Position numbers and translations under genes: made by a program | The notes under the pieces: model-generated | What the model was told of the DNA's origin: nothing | Seen by the model: only the letters and a program-made list of their open reading frames with translations | The model's database searches: none | In this document: positions 1 to 7,307 of the stretch, piece after piece | How positions within the stretch are numbered: position 1 is the first letter of the stretch | How the letters are laid out: each line of letters starts with the position of its first letter | Assembly (NCBI GenBank): GCA_045546775.1 | Contig: JAZQDM010000059.1 | Location: forward strand, 1 to 56,656 | Reading direction: 5' to 3' | From: RGIG3002 sp045546775 | Lineage (GTDB): Bacteria; Bacillota; Clostridia; Lachnospirales; Lachnospiraceae | DNA: 56,656 nucleotides

Positions 1-130
1 CTTCTGTTGTAGCAACTTCTGTTGTAGCTTCTACTGTAGATTCTTTTTCTTCTGCGTTCTGTCCACAAGCTACTAATCCAGCCATGGAAAGTGTCATAGC
101 TAATACTAACATACAAACTTTTTTCTTCAT
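1..130 (-). CDS. Lipoprotein, N-terminal part only (runs off window)
   Basis: Reading leftwards from an ATG at 130, the product starts MKKKVCMLVLAMTL and reaches the lipobox LVAC followed by Gly. This is a signal peptide for lipid anchoring to the outer face of the membrane. After the Cys comes a low-complexity linker rich in Glu and Thr (ATTEVATTE), as in many clostridial solute-binding or surface lipoproteins. The ATG at 130 is preferred over an in-frame ATG at 136 because the AGGAGG motif lies 8 nt from it and only 2 nt from the other. The mature domain lies outside the window, so the function cannot be given. Confidence 0.8.
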   Translation of the reverse strand, partial: MKKKVCMLVLAMTLSMAGLVACGQNAEEKESTVEATTEVATTE

Positions 131-412
131 TTTCATTTCCTCCTCGTTGATACTTTGTATCATTTTTCTATCAGGTTTTCCCTGAAAGCTTTTTTAGAAT
201 ACCTTTAATTTGTGTCTAAATTGTGAACGGTTTTTAAATAAATTGTATTAATACAGAAACAATTTTGTTTTTTTATTTTGAGGAAATTTAAAAAAATCCA
301 GTGTTTATCGGCATTTCAAGCTTTTTTAAATTTGCTTTCCACGTCGCATTCATATTTATTAATATTTTATTAATATTGTGTTCATATTTTCGGTATTGTG
401 CTTAAATTTTAA
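131..412. other. AT-rich intergenic region
   Basis: This stretch separates the terminator of the HAD gene from the leftward lipoprotein gene. It presumably holds that gene's promoter and 5' leader, but I could not pick a convincing -35/-10 pair among the many AT-rich candidates. No coding capacity or RNA motif was recognised. Confidence 0.4.
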
Positions 413-437
413 AAAAAGACAATATTATTGTCTTTTC
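413..437 (-). terminator. Intrinsic terminator of the sigF/HAD unit
   Basis: On the minus strand an 11-bp inverted repeat AAAAGACAATA/ATATTGTCTTTT has almost no loop and is followed by a T-run. It overlaps the stop codon of the HAD gene. The stem is AT-rich, so termination may be weak. Confidence 0.55.
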
Positions 438-1093
438 TTATTCTCGCACAAAGCATTATAAAGTTGTACTGTATCGTCCGCAAACAGTTCCGCGCCTTCC
501 AAGGCAAGCTGCTCCCTGCTCCGGAACCCCCATGTCACAAAAATTCCATCTACTTTTGCATTTCTTGCAGTCTGCACATCCACTTGAGAATCGCCGACAT
601 AAATTACTTCTTCTCTTTGCACCTGCAACTGTTCCATTGCATAAATGGTTGTCTCCGGTGCAGGCTTCTTCTCCATATGTTTCATCGCACCAACCGTCAC
701 ATCAAACACATCTCCAAAATAATATGGAATCAATTCTCGCACCGCATCATGATTTTTATTCGACACAACCGCAAGCTTGTAACCGTCCGCTTTGAGTTTT
801 TCCAATAGTTCACAAACACCTTCGTAAGGTCCTGTTTTATCTTTGCAATGGATTTCATAATGTGCCACAAAATCTGCAAGCACATCCTCTGCCACATCAC
901 TTGAAGTCCCTACAGGCACACTTCTCTCAATTAACGTTTGCATTCCATTTCCAACCATATTCCGCACTTCATCCAAAGAACGGGCCGGAAACTTGTGCTT
1001 GAGCAACGCAAAATTGACACTGTCTTTCAAATCTTCCAAAGTATCTAACAAAGTTCCGTCCAAATCAAAAATAATCGCTTTATATGTTTTCAT
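425..1093 (-). CDS. HAD-superfamily hydrolase, phosphoglycolate phosphatase-like
   Basis: This is a 222-residue HAD subfamily IA phosphatase. Motif I is FDLDGTLLDT near the N-terminus, motif II is the VVSNK segment, the conserved Lys lies in MEKKPAPE, and the acidic motif is VGDSQVDV. The family removes phosphate from small metabolites, often 2-phosphoglycolate or sugar phosphates; the real substrate cannot be read from sequence. The start MKTYKAII is chosen because GAGGAG lies just upstream; an in-frame extension of 19 residues has no such site. It lies 71 nt downstream of sigF on the same strand and could be the last gene of that unit. Confidence 0.85.
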   Translation of the reverse strand: MKTYKAIIFDLDGTLLDTLEDLKDSVNFALLKHKFPARSLDEVRNMVGNGMQTLIERSVPVGTSSDVAEDVLADFVAHYEIHCKDKTGPYEGVCELLEKLKADGYKLAVVSNKNHDAVRELIPYYFGDVFDVTVGAMKHMEKKPAPETTIYAMEQLQVQREEVIYVGDSQVDVQTARNAKVDGIFVTWGFRSREQLALEGAELFADDTVQLYNALCENKKRQ

Positions 1094-1164
1094 TGTTTTA
1101 TCTCCTCTTTCTTGTACGGAATTATTATGACACTTTTTAAAGCCAAACACAACCTATAACACTA

Positions 1165-1899
1165 CTATACTTTTAGCATTTCACTGCGCATGCGAAACAA
1201 AATTTTTTTCTCAAGCCGCGAAACCTGTACTTGCGATATTCCCATTGTCTTCGCCACTTCCGTTTGCGTTTTTTCTTGGAAATACCGCATCCTAATTAAT
1301 TCTTTTTCTTCTTTTCCAAGCGCCTCAAGCAATTGTTCCAGCAACAGATGATTCAACAGTTCATCCTGCTTGTTTTCTTTGTTTGCAATCTGATCCACCA
1401 AATAAATTTCACTTCCGTCGCTTTGATAGACCGATTTGTAAATGGACTCCACTTCTTCGTTCGCCTCCAACGCTGTCACAATATCTTCTGATGCAATTCC
1501 TGTAAATTCAGCTATTTCCGCAAGGGTAGGATCGCGCCCATACTCTTTCGTCAGCTGTTCCGCTGCTTTTTTGGCCTTCCACGCATTCTCCTTCAGACTG
1601 CGGCTTACCTTAACCATACCGTCATCCCGCAAAAAACGTTTAATTTCCCCCACAACAAGCGGAACTGCATAAGTTGAAAATTTGACATCATAGTTCAAAT
1701 CAAACTTATCAATCGCCTTCATAAGCCCGATACTGCCTATTTGAAACAAATCTTCCGCTTCCACGCCGCGGCCGATAAAACGTTTTACAATGTGATGTAC
1801 TAACCCGAGGTTTTTTTCAATCAGTATTTCTCTGGCAAGGAGATCTCCCTGCCTGACTTTGGCAATGAGTACTGTATTTTCATCCATCTCGCCAACCAT
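1165..1899 (-). CDS. sigF: RNA polymerase sigma factor, SigF (forespore)
   Basis: SigF (SpoIIAC) directs the first forespore-specific transcription after asymmetric division. The 244-residue protein has sigma-70 region 2 (EDLFQIGSIGLMKAIDKFD, the core-binding segment), region 3 and a C-terminal region 4 helix-turn-helix (QTEVAKTMGISQVQVSRLEKKIL). The upstream neighbours are its anti-sigma factor and anti-anti-sigma factor in the classical spoIIA order, which separates it from SigG. The start is uncertain: the ATG at 1899 has AAAGG very close, while the in-frame ATG four codons later (MDENT) is also possible. Confidence 0.95.
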   Translation of the reverse strand: MVGEMDENTVLIAKVRQGDLLAREILIEKNLGLVHHIVKRFIGRGVEAEDLFQIGSIGLMKAIDKFDLNYDVKFSTYAVPLVVGEIKRFLRDDGMVKVSRSLKENAWKAKKAAEQLTKEYGRDPTLAEIAEFTGIASEDIVTALEANEEVESIYKSVYQSDGSEIYLVDQIANKENKQDELLNHLLLEQLLEALGKEEKELIRMRYFQEKTQTEVAKTMGISQVQVSRLEKKILFRMRSEMLKV

Positions 1900-1915
1900 G
1901 CCTTTCTGATTTACT

Positions 1916-2365
1916 CTATTCCTCTGTTTCTATCCACGGCGACACACCAATTTTTTTCACCATATGTACGCGGGTTCCCTTTCCCGGTTCTGATTCCACT
2001 TCCAAATCATCCATAAACGCTTCCATAAAAGAAAATCCCATGCCGGATCGCTCCTGTTCCGGCTTTGTTGTAAACAGAGGTTCCATCGCCTTATCTACAT
2101 TCTCAATGCCTACGCCTTCGTCTGCGATTGTGACATACAATACATCCTTTTCAATGCGGCATTCCACGCGTACCATTTCTTCGGAATCCGCTTCTTCCCC
2201 GTAACCGTGAATCACCGCGTTAGTGACCGCTTCGGAAACGGCTGTTTTCACATCTGATATTTCTTCCAAAGTAGGATTCAACGGGGTCATAAATGCGGCC
2301 ACCGTCATTCTTGCCAGACTTTCATTTACCGATACTGCTTTAAACTCCATTTTCATACTGTTCAT
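1916..2365 (-). CDS. spoIIAB: Anti-sigma F factor SpoIIAB (serine kinase)
   Basis: This 149-residue GHKL-fold protein binds SigF and keeps it inactive, and it phosphorylates SpoIIAA using ATP. The N-box SEAVTNAVIHGY (Glu45, Asn49), the G1 box ADEGVGIEN and the G2-like GMGFSFMEAF are visible. Family length is about 145 residues, so the gene is intact. GGAGG lies 8 nt before the ATG. It sits 14 nt downstream of spoIIAA and 16 nt upstream of sigF, consistent with one transcript. Confidence 0.95.
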   Translation of the reverse strand: MNSMKMEFKAVSVNESLARMTVAAFMTPLNPTLEEISDVKTAVSEAVTNAVIHGYGEEADSEEMVRVECRIEKDVLYVTIADEGVGIENVDKAMEPLFTTKPEQERSGMGFSFMEAFMDDLEVESEPGKGTRVHMVKKIGVSPWIETEE

Positions 2366-2379
2366 TCCTATTTCCTCCT

Positions 2380-2700
2380 CTACTTGTTATCCTTATTCAT
2401 AATTTCTACAATTTTGTCCAAGCCTGACATATACAAAATCCGTTTTATATAGCGATCTGCATTGATTGCATACACTTTCCCGTTAAAACAAATGATTTTT
2501 TTGTATCTTCCCGCAATAATTCCAATCCCCGAACTGTCCATAAAACGTGTGTCCTCAAAATCAAACACAATATTACTTACTTTTTCCCGCATTAATATTC
2601 TGTCGGCTCCTTTGCTGATGTAATTTGCCTGATGATGGTCAATCTCTTCCGGTAATTTAATCATCAAATAATTGTCGATTACTTTAAAACAATCTTCCAT
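2380..2700 (-). CDS. spoIIAA: Anti-anti-sigma factor SpoIIAA
   Basis: This STAS-domain protein frees SigF by binding SpoIIAB when it is unphosphorylated. The phospho-acceptor segment is FMDSSGIGI, with Ser57 as the likely site. The chosen start MEDCFKV gives 106 residues and follows AGAAAGGGG; an in-frame extension of 16 residues lacks a ribosome site. The operon is expected to use SigH. A GTGGAAAAAT stretch on the minus strand (2735-2744) resembles a SigH -35, but no good -10 follows it, so no promoter is assigned. Confidence 0.93.
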   Translation of the reverse strand: MEDCFKVIDNYLMIKLPEEIDHHQANYISKGADRILMREKVSNIVFDFEDTRFMDSSGIGIIAGRYKKIICFNGKVYAINADRYIKRILYMSGLDKIVEIMNKDNK

Positions 2701-2761
2701 TGCTTTTCCCCTTTCTGTTATCGCATATATTGTTATTTTTCCACTCATTTCGAGTTTTTAT

Positions 2762-2800
2762 GCATAAAAAAAGAAGACATTCCAAAAAATGTCTTCTTTT
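2762..2800 (-). terminator. Strong terminator of the valS-folC-TPR unit
   Basis: A perfect 13-bp stem (arms 2769-2781 and 2788-2800, AAAAGAAGACATT and its complement) has a 6-nt loop and, on the minus strand, a T-tract. It follows directly after the TPR gene and separates that unit from spoIIAA. Confidence 0.85.
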
Positions 2801-2809
2801 GTGCATTCC

Positions 2810-4222
2810 TTAATTAGCCATTTCGTCTATTGCCTGTTGTGCTCTTCTGGCACGTTCTGTATCCGGGAAAAGTTCAATCACTTTTTCATAAGCCTCTTTG
2901 GCTTTGTCGTTGTTACCGCTCTCGCGATAAGCATTTCCCAAATATCCCCAGGCTTCTACATGGACATTTGCAGTATCGTAATACACTGCCTTCTCCAAAA
3001 ATACAATAGCATCGGTATAGTTTTCACTCCGATAAGCATTGTAGCCTTCTGTGTAGTTCTTCTGCGCAAGACTCGGTCCGACTGCATCCAACAAATATTG
3101 GTACATTGTCTGGAAATCTTCGGAAGTATCTTCCAATGCTACCGTATCCGAAATACGTTCCAAATACTCAGCTACTTTTTCGACTTCCTGGGGCGTTTCC
3201 ATATAAATCTTAGCCGCCTCCAACAACTCATCCATAATGGAATCTGTGCCGTTTGTACCGATGTAAGTGCCCAGCTGTTCCTGCAACTGTGTATTTTGTG
3301 TTGTAAGTTCATTAATCTGCTGATTCAAATCATCAATCATTGCCGATTTTGCATCGGACTGTTCACTTACAACGCGCAAATCCTCATTTGCTTTTTCTCT
3401 CTCCGACTGTACTCTTGCCGGCAATACAAGAAACCACATCGCCGCAATTCCCAAAAGCAGTCCCACTCCAATATTTACAAACGTGGAAGCACTTGTTTTC
3501 TCTCTGGAAGAAACAGGCTGAATAATCGTTTCATTCCCACTCTGGTATTTGATTACATCGTCTGCAATGTTACGTTTTTTTACAATCGGTTTTGGATTTT
3601 CTTCTACATTGAGTACGTTTTCTACTTCTTTCAAATAGCGGAGCGTCTGCGTATTGTTTGTGTCAATTTGACAACATTTCAACAATTCTTTCCTTGCTTT
3701 TTCCCATTCCTCCGCGTTGATATACAAAAGTGCTAACAACTGGTGTGCACGCACAAATTTCGGGTTCAGCGACAACACTTTTTTCAGCTGTATGACAGCA
3801 AGGTCCTGGCTGTCCTGATGGCAGTACAAAAGTGCCTGATTGTATTTCTTAATCGTTGCATTGATAGATTCCAAACGGCTTGCATTTGTCTGAATCATAT
3901 CAATATAATCATCTGCAATGTTTTTGTTGGGGCGCATGTTCTTGCTGATAACCCATTCACTTAATGCTGCCACAACTTCGCCCATCTCAAAATAAACAAG
4001 ACCCAATAAGTTTCTTGCTTCCACATTATTTTTATTAAACTTCAAACTCTGCCGCAAACTTGTAATCGCACCGGTCAAATCTCTGACTGACGCTTTTTCC
4101 AAGCCGTCGTTATAATAACGGTTGGAAATATATACAATCTTTTTGTACAAGGACACATCTTGTCCGCATCCGGTACAAAAATCATGTTCAGATAAGCGGC
4201 ATCCGCAATAATAACAATTCAT
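2810..4222 (-). CDS. Zinc-ribbon, TPR-repeat membrane protein
   Basis: This is a 470-residue protein of unknown function with a clear architecture. A zinc ribbon lies at the N-terminus (Cys3, Cys6, Cys16, Cys19), followed by TPR-like helices at about 45-200. One transmembrane segment follows (249-267, IGVGLLLGIAAMWFLVLPA), then a coiled coil (about 270-318) and a C-terminal TPR pair (395-465). TPRs usually hold protein complexes, so a scaffold role with cytoplasmic and external halves is an inference. It begins 12 nt after the small ORF downstream of folC and is the last gene before the terminator. Confidence 0.8.
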   Translation of the reverse strand: MNCYYCGCRLSEHDFCTGCGQDVSLYKKIVYISNRYYNDGLEKASVRDLTGAITSLRQSLKFNKNNVEARNLLGLVYFEMGEVVAALSEWVISKNMRPNKNIADDYIDMIQTNASRLESINATIKKYNQALLYCHQDSQDLAVIQLKKVLSLNPKFVRAHQLLALLYINAEEWEKARKELLKCCQIDTNNTQTLRYLKEVENVLNVEENPKPIVKKRNIADDVIKYQSGNETIIQPVSSREKTSASTFVNIGVGLLLGIAAMWFLVLPARVQSEREKANEDLRVVSEQSDAKSAMIDDLNQQINELTTQNTQLQEQLGTYIGTNGTDSIMDELLEAAKIYMETPQEVEKVAEYLERISDTVALEDTSEDFQTMYQYLLDAVGPSLAQKNYTEGYNAYRSENYTDAIVFLEKAVYYDTANVHVEAWGYLGNAYRESGNNDKAKEAYEKVIELFPDTERARRAQQAIDEMAN

Positions 4223-4234
4223 CTTTGCTACCTC

Positions 4235-4381
4235 TTATTCTTCTTCGTCTGCTGCATCCTTTACCATCTTTACAAGAACATCGGCCATATCGGTCAAATC
4301 CTGATTATATATTGCCTCTTCCGCATCTTCTACTTCAAGACTCGGATGAAATTTTTTCAATTCTTCTTCAAAATCAATCAT
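4235..4381 (-). CDS. Small acidic protein, 48 residues, overlapping folC
   Basis: A short ORF starts MIDFEEELKKFHP and ends KDAADEEE. Its ATG at 4381 has GGGAG 5 nt upstream, located inside the last codons of folC, and the two genes overlap by 8 nt (ATGATTGA), as in translational coupling. The TPR gene begins 12 nt after its stop. The product is strongly acidic and predicted helical, with no motif I recognise. Its placement in a tight operon with good start signals argues that it is real. Confidence 0.7.
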   Translation of the reverse strand: MIDFEEELKKFHPSLEVEDAEEAIYNQDLTDMADVLVKMVKDAADEEE

Positions 4382-5702
4382 CTGTGCTCCCATCTGCCAC
4401 ACGGCTATCCAACAAACATTCCTTAATCTGACCTACCAAATACAACGACCCTACAATATAGAGAATATCGTTCTCGCCTTTTTCGGCCCGCATACAAGCA
4501 AACGCCTCATTTACAGACTCATAAAAGGATATCCGGATAGATCTGTCTTTGTATTGTGCAAATAATGCTTCCAGTGCTTCTTTTGATACTGCCCTGCTAT
4601 TTTCAAGGGCTGCGCAACCAACTTTAGCAAAAAGACCGCTCTCCAAAAGTGCTGAAACCATATTTTCAAATTTCTTATCCTGTACAACGGAAAACAAAAG
4701 ATGTCTCTGTCCCATGCATCCATCCTGACGCACAGACTCCAAAAAGGCTTCCACACCATCCTCGTTGTGTGCACCATCTACATACACGCCCGGGACAACT
4801 TCTTCCATTCTGCCTTCCCAAAATGCCTTTTGTATTCCTTGCTTGAGCTGTTCGCATGTTATCTGTTCCTTGAGACCGATAACACCAATTGTTTCTACTG
4901 CCAGTGCAGCATTGTCAACCTGATAAATCGCACTTGTTGACAAACAAAGCTCAACATAATCATAATACCGACTGTGAAACGAAAAATCAATGCTTTTATT
5001 CTTAATTTTTGAAATAGCATCGCGGTTTATCGCAATCGGCAACGTAACACTTCCAACATCCTTTGCCTGTTTTTCTATGACATCGTTGACACATTCTTTT
5101 CCGGCATAATATACAACCGGTGTATCCGGGCGAAGAATGCCTGCTTTTTCGCCTGCAATTTGCTCCAGTGTATCGCCCAAATATTCCATATGGTCAAACC
5201 CGATTTTTGTAATCACACAAGCTTCCTTTTTTTCGATGGAATTGGTGGCATCCAGGCGACCGCCAAGTCCGGTCTCCATAATACAATAATCCACACCGGC
5301 ATTTCGAAAAATAAGCACTGCCATAAAAAACAAATATTCAAAAAAAGTAGGGTGATACGCATCATCCAATTTATTGTAAATCTCCAAAAAAGCCTCAAGA
5401 AAACGTTCTTTGGAAATCATGTTGCCGTCTATTTTAAAACGCTCTCTGATATCAACAAGATGCGGGGAAGTAAACATTCCGGTTGAAAATCCGCCTTCTT
5501 TTAATATGGAGCACAAATAAGCACAAACAGAACCTTTTCCGTTTGTGCCTGCAATATGGATTACTTTCAATTCTCTTTCAAAAGACCCAAGCTTTTTCAA
5601 AAAAAGCTTGGTGTCTTCCATGCTGTTTTTCTTTGTAAATTTTGGAACATCCAGTATATAAGCAACTGCCTGTTCAAAACTTTCTATTTGTGTTTTTTTC
5701 AC
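4374..5702 (-). CDS. folC: Folylpolyglutamate synthase / dihydrofolate synthase
   Basis: FolC adds glutamates to folates, and in many bacteria also glutamate to dihydropteroate, using ATP. The 442-residue protein has the Mur-ligase P-loop AGTNGKGS (about 51-58), the ETGLGGRLDATN segment and the DGAHN motif in the C-terminal half. The start is GTG at 5702 with AAAAGG 8 nt upstream. It lies 15 nt downstream of the FapA-like gene and overlaps the small acidic ORF. Pairing of valS with folC in one unit is common in Firmicutes; here a FapA gene lies between them. Confidence 0.93.
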   Translation of the reverse strand: MKKTQIESFEQAVAYILDVPKFTKKNSMEDTKLFLKKLGSFERELKVIHIAGTNGKGSVCAYLCSILKEGGFSTGMFTSPHLVDIRERFKIDGNMISKERFLEAFLEIYNKLDDAYHPTFFEYLFFMAVLIFRNAGVDYCIMETGLGGRLDATNSIEKKEACVITKIGFDHMEYLGDTLEQIAGEKAGILRPDTPVVYYAGKECVNDVIEKQAKDVGSVTLPIAINRDAISKIKNKSIDFSFHSRYYDYVELCLSTSAIYQVDNAALAVETIGVIGLKEQITCEQLKQGIQKAFWEGRMEEVVPGVYVDGAHNEDGVEAFLESVRQDGCMGQRHLLFSVVQDKKFENMVSALLESGLFAKVGCAALENSRAVSKEALEALFAQYKDRSIRISFYESVNEAFACMRAEKGENDILYIVGSLYLVGQIKECLLDSRVADGSTDD

Positions 5703-5717
5703 TTTTATAACCTTTTC

Positions 5718-7265
5718 TTACATAACGCGCACCGAGGCATCTACCATACCGTTTAAGCACGCATACTCCATGAAACTTGTTTTTTGTTCCACCACATAAC
5801 TGGAATCTTCCACACCGATCGTGACACCCGGATACACGTTCCCATCCGTAATAACTTTCGCTCCGCGCCCTTTTTCAATCTGCTTTTGCAATTCTACTTT
5901 TTCGTCACGGATATCGTCCAGTTTGCGGAAACACTCATCCTTCTTTCTTCCAAGTTCTTCCAAACGCTCCTCATCGCGCTGCGTCATGGACACGGAAGAA
6001 AGTCTTTTTACACGAAGAATATCCGCCATATTGTCCACGGTTTCTGCCAATTCTTCCTGAGCAGCTTCTTCCCGCTCCGCAATGCCGATAAAGCGCTCGT
6101 ACGTTTCCTTCTCGTAACCGGCATGGACAATCGTTTTAACTTCAACCTCATTTCCCAGATTGGTGGATTCAATTCCTTGCAAACCATGCACATATCCGCC
6201 GATGATAACACCTTTTTTGCCGGATACAACGACTTTTTCGTCACAGATTACTTTGGAATTTAAAATGCTGTTTGCAGAAACAGAGCCCTTTGCATACACT
6301 TCCGTATGTTCAATGAAATCCGCAAAAACACTGCCTCTTGCGGTCAGTTTGGCAACCTGTCCGCCCTGAATACCGCGCTCCAAAATAATGTCGCCGCCGG
6401 CAAACATATTAACCGCCTCTACGGTTCCTTTGATGACAATATTGCGGCCTGCGCGAATCATAACACCTTTGCTGACACTGCCGTTAATGACTACATCGCC
6501 ATAAAATTCTACTCTTCCGGTGACAAGATCCACGTCACCCATAATTTCATGGACATCTTTTATGTCAATTTTGTTGTCCCGTAACTCAATCTTTCCTTCC
6601 AGTTCTGCCACATACACATCCGGATTTTCCTCATGGGAAATTCCTTTGCCGCGCAAAATAGGAAGTTCCTTTGCGGTTCTTGGCTTAAATTCCTGCCCGG
6701 TTACCGTGTAACCGATTTCGCCCTGAACTGCATGATGATAAATCGCAATGACATCGCCTTTGTGTACATTTTGCAACTGGTTCATGCTGGTATAATCCAC
6801 CGAACCGTCCGCACGTACTTCCGGCGCTTTTGTCGTCACCGGTGAAAAGAGGTATTCATAATACCCGTCCACACCATCTTTTGCCACTCTCCCGACTGCT
6901 ACCTTAATCTCACGGTCGTACACACCTTTTCTTGCCATCGCTTTCAAATTGGACATATGATGTCCGCGGAAAACATTATTTTTGCGCAGAAAAGTCACAA
7001 GACTTTCGGGTGTGTATTCCTCATCCACAACAGGGGCTTTCAAGTAAAGCCATGCCGTCATTTCATCCGGCTCAATACGCACATAGGAGCCCTCTGCAAT
7101 TTCCTGAAACGCATTGGCACGCTCCGATATTTTTTCTGTTTTTACCTGTGCATTTTTTACTTGCGGTGCTTTCGTCTGCTCCGCTTTCATCTTTGCCAAT
7201 TTCTCCTTTGCTGCCTTTAACTGAGCAAGCATTTCCGGAGATACTTTTGGGTTCATTTCGGACAT
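5718..7265 (-). CDS. FapA family protein (DUF342)
   Basis: This 515-residue protein has an N-terminal Lys/Ala-rich helix, a conserved segment around residues 50-230, and a right-handed beta-helix of repeated short turns (GRVEFYGDVVINGSVSKG, GRNIVIKGTVEAVNMFAGGDIIL, 255-380). A coiled-coil stretch (about 400-470) precedes the C-terminal end. This is the polymerising DUF342/FapA fold. Its biochemical role is unsettled, with links to membranes, signalling and sporulation. TAAGGGGG lies close before the ATG. It follows valS by 42 nt with no terminator seen. Confidence 0.85.
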   Translation of the reverse strand: MSEMNPKVSPEMLAQLKAAKEKLAKMKAEQTKAPQVKNAQVKTEKISERANAFQEIAEGSYVRIEPDEMTAWLYLKAPVVDEEYTPESLVTFLRKNNVFRGHHMSNLKAMARKGVYDREIKVAVGRVAKDGVDGYYEYLFSPVTTKAPEVRADGSVDYTSMNQLQNVHKGDVIAIYHHAVQGEIGYTVTGQEFKPRTAKELPILRGKGISHEENPDVYVAELEGKIELRDNKIDIKDVHEIMGDVDLVTGRVEFYGDVVINGSVSKGVMIRAGRNIVIKGTVEAVNMFAGGDIILERGIQGGQVAKLTARGSVFADFIEHTEVYAKGSVSANSILNSKVICDEKVVVSGKKGVIIGGYVHGLQGIESTNLGNEVEVKTIVHAGYEKETYERFIGIAEREEAAQEELAETVDNMADILRVKRLSSVSMTQRDEERLEELGRKKDECFRKLDDIRDEKVELQKQIEKGRGAKVITDGNVYPGVTIGVEDSSYVVEQKTSFMEYACLNGMVDASVRVM

Positions 7266-7307
7266 AGCTTTACCCCCTTACACCTCATAATATATTCTAT
7301 TATAAAG

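Noticed and set aside
2789..3736. 315-codon plus-strand reading frame opposite the TPR gene
   Set aside because: It is antisense to a well-supported gene, rich in Cys/Phe/Ile as expected from reversed codons, and has no homology I recognise.
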